Shown one piece after another: positions 33,873 to 42,038 of a DNA stretch of 54,017 nucleotides (the stretch's first letter is position 1; each line of letters starts with the position of its first letter). Source of the stretch: Pseudomonadota bacterium. GTDB taxonomy: Bacteria; Pseudomonadota; Alphaproteobacteria; Caulobacterales; Caulobacteraceae. The stretch covers positions 1 through 54,017 of the forward strand of contig JAEXZS010000089.1 in the NCBI GenBank assembly GCA_023451375.1, read 5' to 3'. The translations under genes and the position numbers were made by a program. Below the pieces are notes generated by a model. That model searched no databases, was not told the DNA's origin, and saw nothing but the letters and a program-made list of their open reading frames with translations.

Positions 33873-35551
33873 CGGGGCTTCTGCGCCCACAGCAGATACA
33901 TGCCGGCGAACATCTCCGGATGGTCGTGCTCCAGCCGATTCCACAGAGTCAGATCCAGCGTGTCCGCGTGGGGACCGAAGGCTTCCCGGAACCGCGCCGA
34001 TGCCGTCGACGGTGCGTCGAAGCCGACAAGCTCCAGTCGCGCCGAAGCCAAAAGGTCGCGCAGTTGCATAGGCGTGTAGCGATGCTCCCGCACATGGAAC
34101 GCCAGGTCCCGGCATCCGCTCAGGCTGTAGAAGTCTTCGCTGTCCCTCAGCGCCGCCAGGGGATCCGTATCCGGCAGAGCCAGCACATGGGCGCGGAAGG
34201 CCCGGATGTCTTCGTCGACCGCTCGCCAGCCCTTGTCGCGGATCAGCCGATGGGCCCGCCGAACCACCGTCCGCGCCTTGTCACTGTAGAGGCCCAAACG
34301 GATCACTCCACCGGGCCTCAGCACCCCGGCCAACCTGGCCAACCCCGCCTCCGGCCTGTCCATGTGGTGGATGACGCCGGTGCTGACGATCACGTCGAAC
34401 CGCTCCTCCACGCCGTCCAGCGCCAGGATGTCCCCCTGGACGAAGCGGATGCGGTCCAGTCCCAGCTCCCGCGCCGCTCGCGCACCATAGGCCAGGCTCG
34501 CGCGGCTCAGGTCCATGGCCGTGATCCGCAGAGAGGGATCGCGCCGAGCCAGATCGATGGGTTCAAATCCCGTGCCGCAGCCGGCGACGAGCACCGTCTC
34601 CGCTTGCCCGCCGAAGGCGGCGAGATCCAGCCTGGGCAAGGCCGCGACCACGACACCTAACGGCTGCGGCTCAGGCGCGGGCGGCGCGGACCAGCGCGGA
34701 TAGGGATTGCGCTCGTACTGCTCCCGAACGGCGGCCGACACGCCGTGGGACACCTCCGGGGTGAATCGATCCACCGACCGCGCCAGCATCCGCTCCCGCG
34801 CCGGCGCTTCGGCCGTCCGGCGCGACAGTTCCGCGACCGTCGATCCGCCTTTCAGCGCCCGCGCCTCCTCTTCGGTCAAGGCGCGATAGAGGGCCGCCAG
34901 CAGCAGGCCCTCCTCATCCTCGCCATCCAGGCCAGGGGGAGGCCCCGCCAGATACTCCGCTGCGAACCCATTCATCGCCAGGGCGCAGAGCAGATCACGC
35001 CGCCCCTGCCCTTCAGCTCCCCTTGTCCGCAACAGTGTGTCGCGCACCGCGTTCAGCCTTGCCTCCATGGGCGGGTTGACGTTCAGGCATCGCGTCAGGA
35101 ACGCCAGCCACAGCGGGTCGCGACCCATCGCCTCCAGCGTCTCGGCCGTCGCATGAAACGCCGGCTGTTTCAGAAGCAGCGTCTCGGCCGTGGCGGGGGC
35201 CAGCGCCTGCGCCTCCACCGTCGGCTCGGCCAGGCAGAGCCGAAGGTCCTCGTCCAGCCGCTCATCCCACGCTGTCGGTCTCAGCCCCGCCAGGAGCCGG
35301 GCCAAAGAGGCCGCGGCCTCCGTCCGGCCCACCCGCATCGCGCGACTCAGCAAGGCGGCCGCCGTCCCAGCGTCGCCATGATCAGCCAGGAACCGCCCCA
35401 TGGCGGCCATCGCCGCCCCGTCTTCCGGAAAGGTCCTGAGGCAGGCCTTCAACGCCGCGAAGGCGCCGTGCAGATCGCCCGCGCGCAGCCGCGCTTGCGC
35501 CGCCGCCAGCCGCGCCTCGGCGTCTTCCGCCTGTCCGATCGTCTCCAGCAT
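33863..35551 (-). CDS. TPR-containing class I SAM methyltransferase
   Basis: A 562-residue two-part protein. About the first 120 residues are Ala-rich helices arranged like tetratricopeptide repeats (LRAGDLHGAFAALKACLR and following). The C-terminal ~270 residues are a Rossmann methyltransferase: VLVAGCGTGFEPIDLARR (SAM loop), ITAMDLSRASLAYG, and VIVSTGVIHHMDRPEAGLA. Just before it lies REQYERNPYPRW, a motif commonly seen in this TPR-methyltransferase family. The substrate is unknown; a protein or glycan is plausible. ATG 35551 (MLETIG) is chosen because upstream sequence in frame crosses the clpA terminator. Confidence 0.82.
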   Translation of the reverse strand: MLETIGQAEDAEARLAAAQARLRAGDLHGAFAALKACLRTFPEDGAAMAAMGRFLADHGDAGTAAALLSRAMRVGRTEAAASLARLLAGLRPTAWDERLDEDLRLCLAEPTVEAQALAPATAETLLLKQPAFHATAETLEAMGRDPLWLAFLTRCLNVNPPMEARLNAVRDTLLRTRGAEGQGRRDLLCALAMNGFAAEYLAGPPPGLDGEDEEGLLLAALYRALTEEEARALKGGSTVAELSRRTAEAPARERMLARSVDRFTPEVSHGVSAAVREQYERNPYPRWSAPPAPEPQPLGVVVAALPRLDLAAFGGQAETVLVAGCGTGFEPIDLARRDPSLRITAMDLSRASLAYGARAARELGLDRIRFVQGDILALDGVEERFDVIVSTGVIHHMDRPEAGLARLAGVLRPGGVIRLGLYSDKARTVVRRAHRLIRDKGWRAVDEDIRAFRAHVLALPDTDPLAALRDSEDFYSLSGCRDLAFHVREHRYTPMQLRDLLASARLELVGFDAPSTASARFREAFGPHADTLDLTLWNRLEHDHPEMFAGMYLLWAQKPRQV

Positions 35552-35586
35552 GGCCGGCACTATGCCGCTCTCCCAGCCGCCGCGCA

Positions 35587-35618
35587 TGAAAAAAGGCCCG
35601 GACGTCTCCGCCCGGGCC
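35587..35618 (-). terminator. Intrinsic terminator after clpA
   Basis: A perfect 9-base inverted repeat (35591-35599 with 35610-35618, AAGGCCCGG/CCGGGCCTT) is followed on the minus strand by a run of six T (35592-35587). It lies about 20 bases past the clpA stop. Confidence 0.9.
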
Positions 35619-35640
35619 TTCTCCCTTCGATCGAGCCGGA

Positions 35641-37947
35641 TCAGGCCGTCTCTTCTTCCTCTTCCGACCGGGCCGGGGCGCCGGTGGGTCCAGTGATGTT
35701 GAAGTCGATCTTGCCGTCCTTCAGCTGGACCTTGACGTGCCCGCCGCGCGTCAGCCGACCGAACAGGATGTCGTCGGCCAGCGGCTTCTTGATCGAGTCC
35801 TGGATGACCCGCGCCAGCGGACGCGCGCCGTACAGTTCGTCGAACCCGTTCTTGGCCAGCCAATCCGTCGCCTCGTCGGTCAGTTCGATGGTGATGTTGC
35901 GGTCCGCCAGCTGGGCTTCCAGCTGCAGCACGAACTTGGTCACCACCGAGCGGATCGTGTCCGGCGACAGCGGCTTGAAGGCCACGATGGCGTCCAGGCG
36001 GTTCCGGAACTCCGGCGTGAACAGGCGCTGGATGGCCTTTTCGTCCTCGCCCTCGACCTTACCCCGGCCGAAGCCGATGGCGGCGCGGGCGTTGTCGGCG
36101 GCGCCGGCGTTGGTGGTCATGATCAGGATGACGTTCCTGAAGTCGACCTTCTTGCCGACCGCGTCGGTCAGCATGCCGTTGTCCATCACCTGCAGCAGGA
36201 TGTTGTAGACGTCCGGGTGCGCCTTCTCGATCTCGTCCAGAAGCACGACCGAGTGCGGATGCTGGTCGACCGCATCGGTCAGCAGCCCGCCCTGGTCATG
36301 GCCGACATAGCCTGGCGGCGCGCCGATCAGGCGGCTGACCGTGTGCCTTTCCATGTACTCCGACATGTCGAAGCGCTGCATCTCGATGCCCAGCGTGGAC
36401 GCCAGCTGACGCGCCACCTCGGTCTTGCCGACGCCGGTCGGGCCGCTGAACAGGAAGCTGCCGATCGGCTTCTGCGGATCGCGCAGGCCGGCGCGGGCCA
36501 GCTTCATCGCCGCCGAGACCTGTTCGATCGCCTGCTCCTGCCCGAAGACGACGCGGTTCAGGTCGGTTTCCAGTTCCTTCAGGCTCTCTGTGTCGGACTT
36601 GGAGACCGACTTCGGCGGGATGCGGGCCATCTTGGCGATGACGGCCTCGACCTCCTTCTGGCCGATGACCTTCTTGCGCTTGGACTCGGTCAGCAGCATC
36701 TGGCTGGCCCCCGCCTCGTCGATCACGTCGATCGCCTTGTCCGGCAGCTTGCGGTCGGTCATGTACCGCGCCGAAAGCTCCACCGCCGTCCGGATCGCGC
36801 TGTCGGTGTAGCGGACCTTGTGATGCTGCTCATAGTAGCTCTTCAGGCCCTTCAGGATCTTCACCGAGTCCTCGACCGTCGGTTCGTTGACGTCGATCTT
36901 CTGGAAGCGCCGCACCAGGGCTCTGTCCTTCTCGAAGTGCTGGCGGTACTCCTTATAGGTCGTGGATCCCATGCAGCGCAGGTTCCCCGACGCCAGGGCG
37001 GGCTTCAGCAGGTTGGACGCGTCCATGGCCCCGCCCGAGGTCGCGCCGGCGCCGATGACGGTGTGGATTTCGTCGATGAAGAGCACCGCGTTGTCGTGGC
37101 TCTCCAGTTCCTTGACCACCTGCTTCAGCCGCTCCTCGAAATCGCCGCGGTAGCGGGTGCCGGCCAGCAGCGCGCCCATGTCCAGGCTGTAGATGGTGGC
37201 GTCCTTGAGGACGTCGGGCACCTCGCCATTGACGATCTTGCGCGCCAGCCCTTCGGCGATGGCGGTCTTGCCGACGCCGGGGTCGCCCACCAGCAGCGGG
37301 TTGTTCTTAGTCCGACGGCACAGGATCTGGATTGAGCGCTCGACCTCGGGCTGGCGGCCGATCAGGGGGTCCACCTTGCCCTGGCGCGACTTCTCGTTGA
37401 GATCGACGCAATAGGCCTCCAGCGCCTCGCCGCCCGACTTGACGGCCGAGGCGTCCTCGACCTCCTCGGGGCTCGAGCCCTTGGCAGGACGAGTCTCGGC
37501 CGCGCCCGGCTTCTTGGCGATGCCGTGGGCGATGAAGTTGACCGCGTCATACCGCGTCATGTCCTGCTCCTGCAGGAAATAGGCGGCGTGGCTCTCGCGC
37601 TCGCTGAAGATGGCGACCAGCACATTGGCGCCGGTCACCTCCTCACGGCCCGAGGACTGGACGTGGATCACCGCGCGCTGGATCACGCGCTGAAAGCCGG
37701 CGGTCGGCTTGGCGTCCTCGCCGTCGGCCGTGGCCAGGGCGGCGAGATCGTTGTCGACGTACAGCGTCAGCGCCGTTTTCAGCGCCGTCAGCTCCACATT
37801 GCAGGCGCGCATGACCGCCGAGGCGTCGGGATCGTCCGTCAGCGCCATCAGCAGGTGCTCGAGCGTGGCGTACTCGTGCCGCCGCTCGTTGGCGTAGTGC
37901 ACCGCGCGGTGCAGGGTTTCTTCGAGAGGACGGGAAAATGAAGGCAT
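35641..37947 (-). CDS. clpA: ATP-dependent Clp protease ATPase subunit ClpA
   Basis: AAA+ unfoldase of 768 residues that feeds substrates to ClpP. The N-domain (about 1-145) has two Clp repeats (HEYATLEHLLMALTDDPDA and GREEVTGANVLVAIFSERES). The first ATPase module has GDPGVGKTA (221-229), the second GPTGVGKTE (502-510) and LLDEIEKAHPDV. ATG 37947 has GAGGAG 8 bases upstream; longer in-frame extension would run back into clpS. clpS lies 13 bases upstream in the same operon, as usual. Confidence 0.97.
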   Translation of the reverse strand: MPSFSRPLEETLHRAVHYANERRHEYATLEHLLMALTDDPDASAVMRACNVELTALKTALTLYVDNDLAALATADGEDAKPTAGFQRVIQRAVIHVQSSGREEVTGANVLVAIFSERESHAAYFLQEQDMTRYDAVNFIAHGIAKKPGAAETRPAKGSSPEEVEDASAVKSGGEALEAYCVDLNEKSRQGKVDPLIGRQPEVERSIQILCRRTKNNPLLVGDPGVGKTAIAEGLARKIVNGEVPDVLKDATIYSLDMGALLAGTRYRGDFEERLKQVVKELESHDNAVLFIDEIHTVIGAGATSGGAMDASNLLKPALASGNLRCMGSTTYKEYRQHFEKDRALVRRFQKIDVNEPTVEDSVKILKGLKSYYEQHHKVRYTDSAIRTAVELSARYMTDRKLPDKAIDVIDEAGASQMLLTESKRKKVIGQKEVEAVIAKMARIPPKSVSKSDTESLKELETDLNRVVFGQEQAIEQVSAAMKLARAGLRDPQKPIGSFLFSGPTGVGKTEVARQLASTLGIEMQRFDMSEYMERHTVSRLIGAPPGYVGHDQGGLLTDAVDQHPHSVVLLDEIEKAHPDVYNILLQVMDNGMLTDAVGKKVDFRNVILIMTTNAGAADNARAAIGFGRGKVEGEDEKAIQRLFTPEFRNRLDAIVAFKPLSPDTIRSVVTKFVLQLEAQLADRNITIELTDEATDWLAKNGFDELYGARPLARVIQDSIKKPLADDILFGRLTRGGHVKVQLKDGKIDFNITGPTGAPARSEEEEETA

Positions 37948-37960
37948 GCGAAAGCTCCTC

Positions 37961-38287
37961 TCAGTCCTTTTCCATCGTGCATTGCAGCGGATGCTGGTGG
38001 CGGCGCGCCGTCTCGACCACTTGGGCGACCTTGGTTTCGGCCACTTCATAGGTGTAGACGCCGCAGACTCCGACGCCATGCTGGTGCACATGCAGCATGA
38101 TGCGGGTCGCGTCCTCGCGGCTCTTCTGGAAGAACCGCTCCAGCACATAGACGACGAATTCCATCGGGGTGTAGTCGTCGTTCAGGATCAGCACCCGGTA
38201 CAGCGAGGGCTTCTGAAGCTTCGGCTTGGTTTCGGTGACCGTGGCGGCGCCGGAGCCGCCGACTTCACCTGGCCTTTGGATGGGCAT
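37961..38287 (-). CDS. clpS: Clp adaptor protein ClpS
   Basis: N-end-rule adaptor of 108 residues that binds destabilising N-terminal residues and hands substrates to ClpA. The binding pocket motif is ILNDDYTPMEFVVYVLERFF, and the ClpA-binding part includes MLHVHQHGVGVCGVYTYEVAETK. The N-terminal ~30 residues are flexible and basic, as expected. It heads the clpS-clpA operon; the roughly 110-base upstream region has a weak CTTCAA / CACCTATCT pair that only loosely resembles a heat-shock promoter. Confidence 0.97.
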   Translation of the reverse strand: MPIQRPGEVGGSGAATVTETKPKLQKPSLYRVLILNDDYTPMEFVVYVLERFFQKSREDATRIMLHVHQHGVGVCGVYTYEVAETKVAQVVETARRHQHPLQCTMEKD

Positions 38288-38398
38288 TCGGTATCCGTAA
38301 TCGGGGAGTCGTCTTGTTCATCAGATAGGTGATGATGGCCTGAATTGAAGCGCCGTCCAGTCACGGTTTGCGTGAGTCCGGTTGTCGGTTCCGCAACG

Positions 38399-38427
38399 AA
38401 AAAAGCCCCGGGGCGATCCCCGGGGCT
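38399..38427 (-). terminator. Intrinsic terminator after the phasin gene
   Basis: A perfect 10-base stem (38404-38413 with 38418-38427, AGCCCCGGGG/CCCCGGGGCT) and CGAT-type loop, followed on the minus strand by six T (38404-38399). It lies 25 bases past the phasin stop. Confidence 0.9.
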
Positions 38428-38451
38428 GTTCTATTTCACTCCGGCCTGATT

Positions 38452-38943
38452 TCAGCGGGCGGCCTGGAAGGTCTCCACCGAGGCGGTGACGCGCTCGTTA
38501 ATCGGCTTCAGGCTGTCCTTGACCGTCGAGGTCAGGATCTCGTTGGCCTTGCTGACTTCGGCGACATAGCCTTCCAGCGACTTGCGGGCCCAGGCGGTCT
38601 GCAGTTCGAAGAACTCCTGCACCGAGCGGGCGCCCGACAGTTCCTTGCTGGCGGCCACACCGTCTTCCCAGGACTTGCGGGCGTAGCCCAGAGCCTGTTG
38701 GGACAGGGCCTCGGCGCCCTTCTGAGCGACCGTGGCCGACTCGACCATGGCGTCCAGGTTCTTCTTGCCGTGGGCGTTCAGTTCACCCAGCGAGGCGACC
38801 GACTTCTCGACGCCTTCGCGGAAGGCGTTCACGCCCGCGGCCTGGGCGGTCTCAGCCTGGGCCCTCGCCTGGGCGGCGGCCGAAGCGGCTGCGGCGTTGG
38901 TCTGATCAACGGTCTTCTTCACGGTCTCGGCGGCGTCGGCCAT
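38452..38943 (-). CDS. Phasin family protein
   Basis: A 163-residue, almost entirely helical, Ala-rich protein of the phasin family, which coats polyhydroxyalkanoate granules and controls their size and number. Characteristic features are the long amphipathic helices, with NLDAMVESATVAQKGAEALSQ and SVQEFFELQTAWARKSLEGY closely matching the phasin core. ATG 38943 (MADAAETVKK) follows a GGAGAG site; an in-frame ATG farther upstream at 39084 would cross the promoter region. It has its own terminator, and a 15-base palindrome upstream that may be an operator for a PHA-responsive repressor. Confidence 0.9.
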   Translation of the reverse strand: MADAAETVKKTVDQTNAAAASAAAQARAQAETAQAAGVNAFREGVEKSVASLGELNAHGKKNLDAMVESATVAQKGAEALSQQALGYARKSWEDGVAASKELSGARSVQEFFELQTAWARKSLEGYVAEVSKANEILTSTVKDSLKPINERVTASVETFQAAR

Positions 38944-39013
38944 GATCGTCTCTCCGGTTTTGCGCCTCGGGGGCGGCGCGGGATGGGATGCGAGAGCGTT
39001 CTCGCCTCTCTCC

Positions 39014-39062
39014 CTTATGCTGCAAGTGCGAAAGCAATTCAAGTAAATTGTGCGGCGCACAA
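39014..39062 (-). promoter_or_regulatory. Phasin promoter with candidate operator
   Basis: On the minus strand TTGAAT (39042-39037), a 17-base spacer and CATAAG (39019-39014) form a plausible promoter about 70 bases before the phasin start. Just upstream, 39048-39062 is a perfect palindrome TTGTGCG-G-CGCACAA in an AT-rich stretch unusual for this genome. TGC/GCA-rich palindromes are known for PhaR repressors of phasin genes, so a PhaR-type site is a reasonable but untested reading. Confidence 0.45.
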
Positions 39063-39114
39063 TATAATTGTCGATCACTATCACCTGCCGGCAAGCGGCC
39101 GCTTCAAATTCCCG

Positions 39115-39130
39115 TTGACGGTCGGTTAAC
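39115..39130 (+). promoter_or_regulatory. CtrA-like box before dacA-type gene
   Basis: TTGA (39115-39118), seven bases, then TTAAC (39126-39130): one mismatch from the CtrA consensus TTAA-N7-TTAA(C). A possible -10, TATGCT (39152-39157), lies about 20 bases downstream, so the box would sit over the -35 region as in CtrA-controlled promoters. The gene starts at 39222. Motif match only. Confidence 0.35.
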
Positions 39131-39221
39131 CACCACGAAACCCGCCGAGCCTATGCTAGCGTTCTCCACGCGCGTCGGCTGGGGGGCCTGCCGCAACCCT
39201 GCTTATCGAGGGCGTACACTT

Positions 39222-40592
39222 ATGATTGAAGTTCTCCGCCGCAGCCTCCTCGCCGTCCTCACCCTGACCGTTTTGTGGTTGGGCGCGGCCCAGCCGGGAG
39301 CGGCCCAGGAGAACGCCCGCTACGCCGCCATCGTCGTCGATGCGGAAACGGGCGAGGTGCTGTTCGCACGTCACGCCGACAGCCGCCGCTATCCCGCGTC
39401 GCTGACCAAGATGATGACGCTGTACCTCGCTTTCGAGGCGCTGACCGAGGGACGCGCGCGGCTGACGGACGTACTGACGGTCTCGCCCCGCGCTGCGTCC
39501 CAGCCCCCGTCCAAGCTGGGGCTCGCGGCGGGCCAGACGATCACCCTGGACGACGCCATGCGGGCGACGGCCGTGCGTTCGGCGAACGACATGGCCGTCG
39601 TCATCGCCGAGCACATCGGCGGGTCCGAGGCGCGTTTCACCAACATGATGACGCTCAAGGCGGAGCAGCTGGGCATGACCCAGACCCGCTATGCCACCGC
39701 CAACGGGCTGCCTGACCCGCGCCAGATCACCTCGGCCCGAGACCAAGCCATCCTGGCGCGCGCCGTCATGCGCGACTTCCCCCAGTTCTACAGCTATTTC
39801 GGCCTGCACGACTGGGCCTACAACGGACGCGACTACCGCAACACCAATGGCCTGTTGCGCGCGGGCGGCGGCTATGACGGCATGAAGACCGGCTACACCA
39901 ATGCGTCCGGCTACAATCTGGCGGCCTCGGCCGTGCGCGACGGCAAGCGGCTGATCACCATCGTTCTGGGCGGCCGTTCCACCGCCAGCCGCAACGCCCA
40001 TGTCGCCGAACTCATGGACACCGGCTTCGAGGTCCAGCGCCGCCGCACCCAAGGCGAGGCCATCCAGGTGGCCCAGACCTTCTTCGAGCAACGCGGCTTC
40101 GGCGTCGGCGCGGAGGCCCTGTCTCCCCCGATCGCCTACGCCTCTCTCGAGGATGACGCCGAAATCGGCGGTGAATCGACCCAGGTCGCCTATACGGCCG
40201 CGCCCGCCCCGGCGGTGCTGCCGACGCAGGTCGCGCCGTCCCCTTCCGAACGCGCGGCCGCCCGCCCCCCTCAGAGCCTGACCGCCGCCCTCAACGCCAC
40301 GGCCGGGGCGCGGCTGAACGCGCCGGCGCCCTCGCGCGAACCCGCCCGCGCCGCATCCGGCGGCTGGGCCGTCCAGGTCGGCGCCTTCCGCGAGGAGAAG
40401 GTCGCCAGCGACTGGCTGACCGAGGTCAACCGCCGCTTCCGATCCCAGTTCGCCAGCGCCGAACGCAATGTCCTGGCCGCAGGCGACTGGTATCGAGCCC
40501 GCTTCACGGGACTGACGGAAATCGCGGCCAAGACCGCCTGCGACGCCCTGGCCGAGCGCCGGGTCACCTGCATGGTCATCCGGCCCGACTGA
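39222..40592 (+). CDS. D-Ala-D-Ala carboxypeptidase with SPOR domain
   Basis: Penicillin-binding protein (DacA/PBP5-like, peptidase S11) of 456 residues acting on peptidoglycan stem peptides in the periplasm. A signal peptide ends near GAAQPGAAQ (about residue 29). The active-site triad motifs are intact: S60-LT-K63, S120-A-N122, and K222-T-G224. After a Pro/Ala-rich linker, residues about 378-456 form a SPOR domain (GGWAVQVGAFREEKVASDWL), which binds glycan strands lacking stem peptides and targets division sites. ATG 39222 is chosen because it gives a proper signal peptide. This SPOR fusion is frequent in alphaproteobacteria. Confidence 0.93.
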   Translation: MIEVLRRSLLAVLTLTVLWLGAAQPGAAQENARYAAIVVDAETGEVLFARHADSRRYPASLTKMMTLYLAFEALTEGRARLTDVLTVSPRAASQPPSKLGLAAGQTITLDDAMRATAVRSANDMAVVIAEHIGGSEARFTNMMTLKAEQLGMTQTRYATANGLPDPRQITSARDQAILARAVMRDFPQFYSYFGLHDWAYNGRDYRNTNGLLRAGGGYDGMKTGYTNASGYNLAASAVRDGKRLITIVLGGRSTASRNAHVAELMDTGFEVQRRRTQGEAIQVAQTFFEQRGFGVGAEALSPPIAYASLEDDAEIGGESTQVAYTAAPAPAVLPTQVAPSPSERAAARPPQSLTAALNATAGARLNAPAPSREPARAASGGWAVQVGAFREEKVASDWLTEVNRRFRSQFASAERNVLAAGDWYRARFTGLTEIAAKTACDALAERRVTCMVIRPD

Positions 40593-40598
40593 GGACGG

Positions 40599-41090
40599 TC
40601 AGCGTCGGGTGACCGGCAGGGTGTTCTCGGCCGTCCGTCGCAGGCCGGGGCGGGCAGGTCCAGCATGCGCGCCAGGAACGGCTGAGCATCGACGTGGTCC
40701 TGATCACTCAGCCGTCGTCCGGCGACGACGCCCGGACCGCGGGCGATGAAGACCGCCTGCATCTCCGGCGCCTGATTGTCATAGCCGTGCGCGCCGCCCG
40801 CGCGAGTCACCGCCCGATCGCGTGTCATGGCCAGCCAGCCGGTCTCCTTGCTGGCCATGGTGAGAGCCCCGAGTTCCGCATCGAAGAAGCGGTTGGGCAC
40901 GATCCCGTGGTGATCGGGATGTAGGCCGGTGACCAGGGTATAGTGGTTCGGGAAGGGGTCACGCTGGGCCACGAGGAGCATCGGACCGGCTGGCCGCTTC
41001 CGCCGCCAGCCGGTCCAGCGCCGGCGTCGAACCCCCGGCGCAGAGGTCATGGCGGGCGTCTAAACTTGATCCGCGACACAGCTACGACAG
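40599..41090 (-). pseudogene. Decayed nucleotide pyrophosphatase/phosphodiesterase
   Basis: Remnants of an alkaline-phosphatase-fold nucleotide pyrophosphatase/phosphodiesterase (ENPP-like). In order on the minus strand: TPALDRLAAEA near 41030-40995 in one frame; after a frame change, FPNHYTLVTGLHPDHHGIV (about 40950-40895), a hallmark of the family; then, in the same frame, HGYDNQAPEMQAVFIARGP (about 40790-40735) and the C-terminal DAQPFLARMLDLPAP (about 40690-40645). Intact relatives carry a long catalytic segment between the second and third blocks, so most of the centre is deleted. The end again changes frame, reading TAENTLPVTRR before a stop at 40601-40599. At least two frameshifts and one large deletion make this non-functional. 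The boundaries are approximate. Confidence 0.75.
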
Positions 41091-41126
41091 CTTGTGAGAA
41101 CGCGGTTCCCGCGCCAAGGTCGTCAC

Positions 41127-42038
41127 ATGGACACCGTCATCGACATCCGCGGCCTGACCAAGACCTATGGGACGGTCAAGGCGCTGGACGCCCTGACCCT
41201 GTCGATCCCCCGCGGCGGCGTCTATGGGGTGCTGGGACCGAACGGCGCGGGCAAGTCGACCCTATTCCGCGCCCTGCTGGGCCTGGTCCGGCCCACGGCG
41301 GGCGACGCGACCCTGATGGGCGGGCGGATCGGCGAGCCGGCCGCGATGCGTCGCATGGGCTCGATGATCGAGACGCCGCGCTTTCCCCCCTTTCTGAGCG
41401 CGCGGCAAGTGCTGGAATGGCTGGCTCGCGCTCATGGCGGCGTCGCCAGGACCGAGATCGACGCCTGGCTGGAGCGTGTCGGCCTCGCCGACGCGGCGGA
41501 CCGACGCGTGCGCGGCTTCTCGGTCGGCATGATGCAGCGGCTGGGCGTCGCGGCGGCGCTGATGACCCGGCCCGAGTTGGTCATCCTGGACGAGCCCACC
41601 AGCGGCATGGACCCGCCCGGCATCCAGGAGATGCGCGCCCTCATCCGGAGCCTGGCGGACCACGACGGCGTCACCGTCATCCTGGCCAGCCACCAGTTGC
41701 AGGAGGTGCAGCGCGTCTGCGATCGGGTCGCCATCCTCAACCGGGGCAAGGTGGTCGCCGAAGGCCGAGTGTCCGAACTGACCGCCTCGGGAGAGCGGCT
41801 TCGCCTGGCGGTCACGCCCCTGGCCAGGGCGATGACGGTGCTGGGCGATCGCGCCAGTCTGGAGGGGGACGCCCTGATCGCCGCCGTGCCCCGCGCCGAG
41901 GCGGCGGCGGTGATCCGCGCCCTGGTGGACGGTGGCGTAGAGATCGAGGAGGCGCGGTGGATCGGCGCCGACCTCGAGCAGGTGTTCATGAGCGAGACCG
42001 GCTGGACCGGCGTGAAGGGGACCTCCCATGCTGGCTGA
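41127..42038 (+). CDS. ABC transporter ATP-binding protein
   Basis: Cytoplasmic ATPase of 303 residues, of the ABC-2 type exporter class. Motifs: Walker A GPNGAGKST (37-45), signature FSVGMMQRLG (a variant of LSGGQ), Walker B LVILDEPTSGMDP, and the H-loop in ILASHQL. The last ~70 residues form a regulatory extension as in drug or antibiotic efflux ATPases. ATG 41127 (MDTVIDIRGL) is the natural start. Its stop overlaps the permease start by 11 bases. The substrate is unknown. Confidence 0.92.
   Translation: MDTVIDIRGLTKTYGTVKALDALTLSIPRGGVYGVLGPNGAGKSTLFRALLGLVRPTAGDATLMGGRIGEPAAMRRMGSMIETPRFPPFLSARQVLEWLARAHGGVARTEIDAWLERVGLADAADRRVRGFSVGMMQRLGVAAALMTRPELVILDEPTSGMDPPGIQEMRALIRSLADHDGVTVILASHQLQEVQRVCDRVAILNRGKVVAEGRVSELTASGERLRLAVTPLARAMTVLGDRASLEGDALIAAVPRAEAAAVIRALVDGGVEIEEARWIGADLEQVFMSETGWTGVKGTSHAG

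Noticed and set aside
38288..38398. Possible heat-shock (sigma-32) promoter before clpS
   Set aside because: CTTCAA and CACCTATCT match the Caulobacter-type consensus too loosely to report as a feature.
40271..41050. A single 259-codon gene covering the phosphodiesterase remnant
   Set aside because: The frame is open, but it runs into the DacA-SPOR gene on the other strand, lacks the catalytic middle of the family, and conserved family blocks lie in other frames at both ends. A pseudogene fits better.
41094..41126. Upstream start for the ABC ATPase
   Set aside because: The extra residues (MRTRFPRQGRH) precede the conserved beginning of the nucleotide-binding domain; ATG 41127 fits the family N-terminus.
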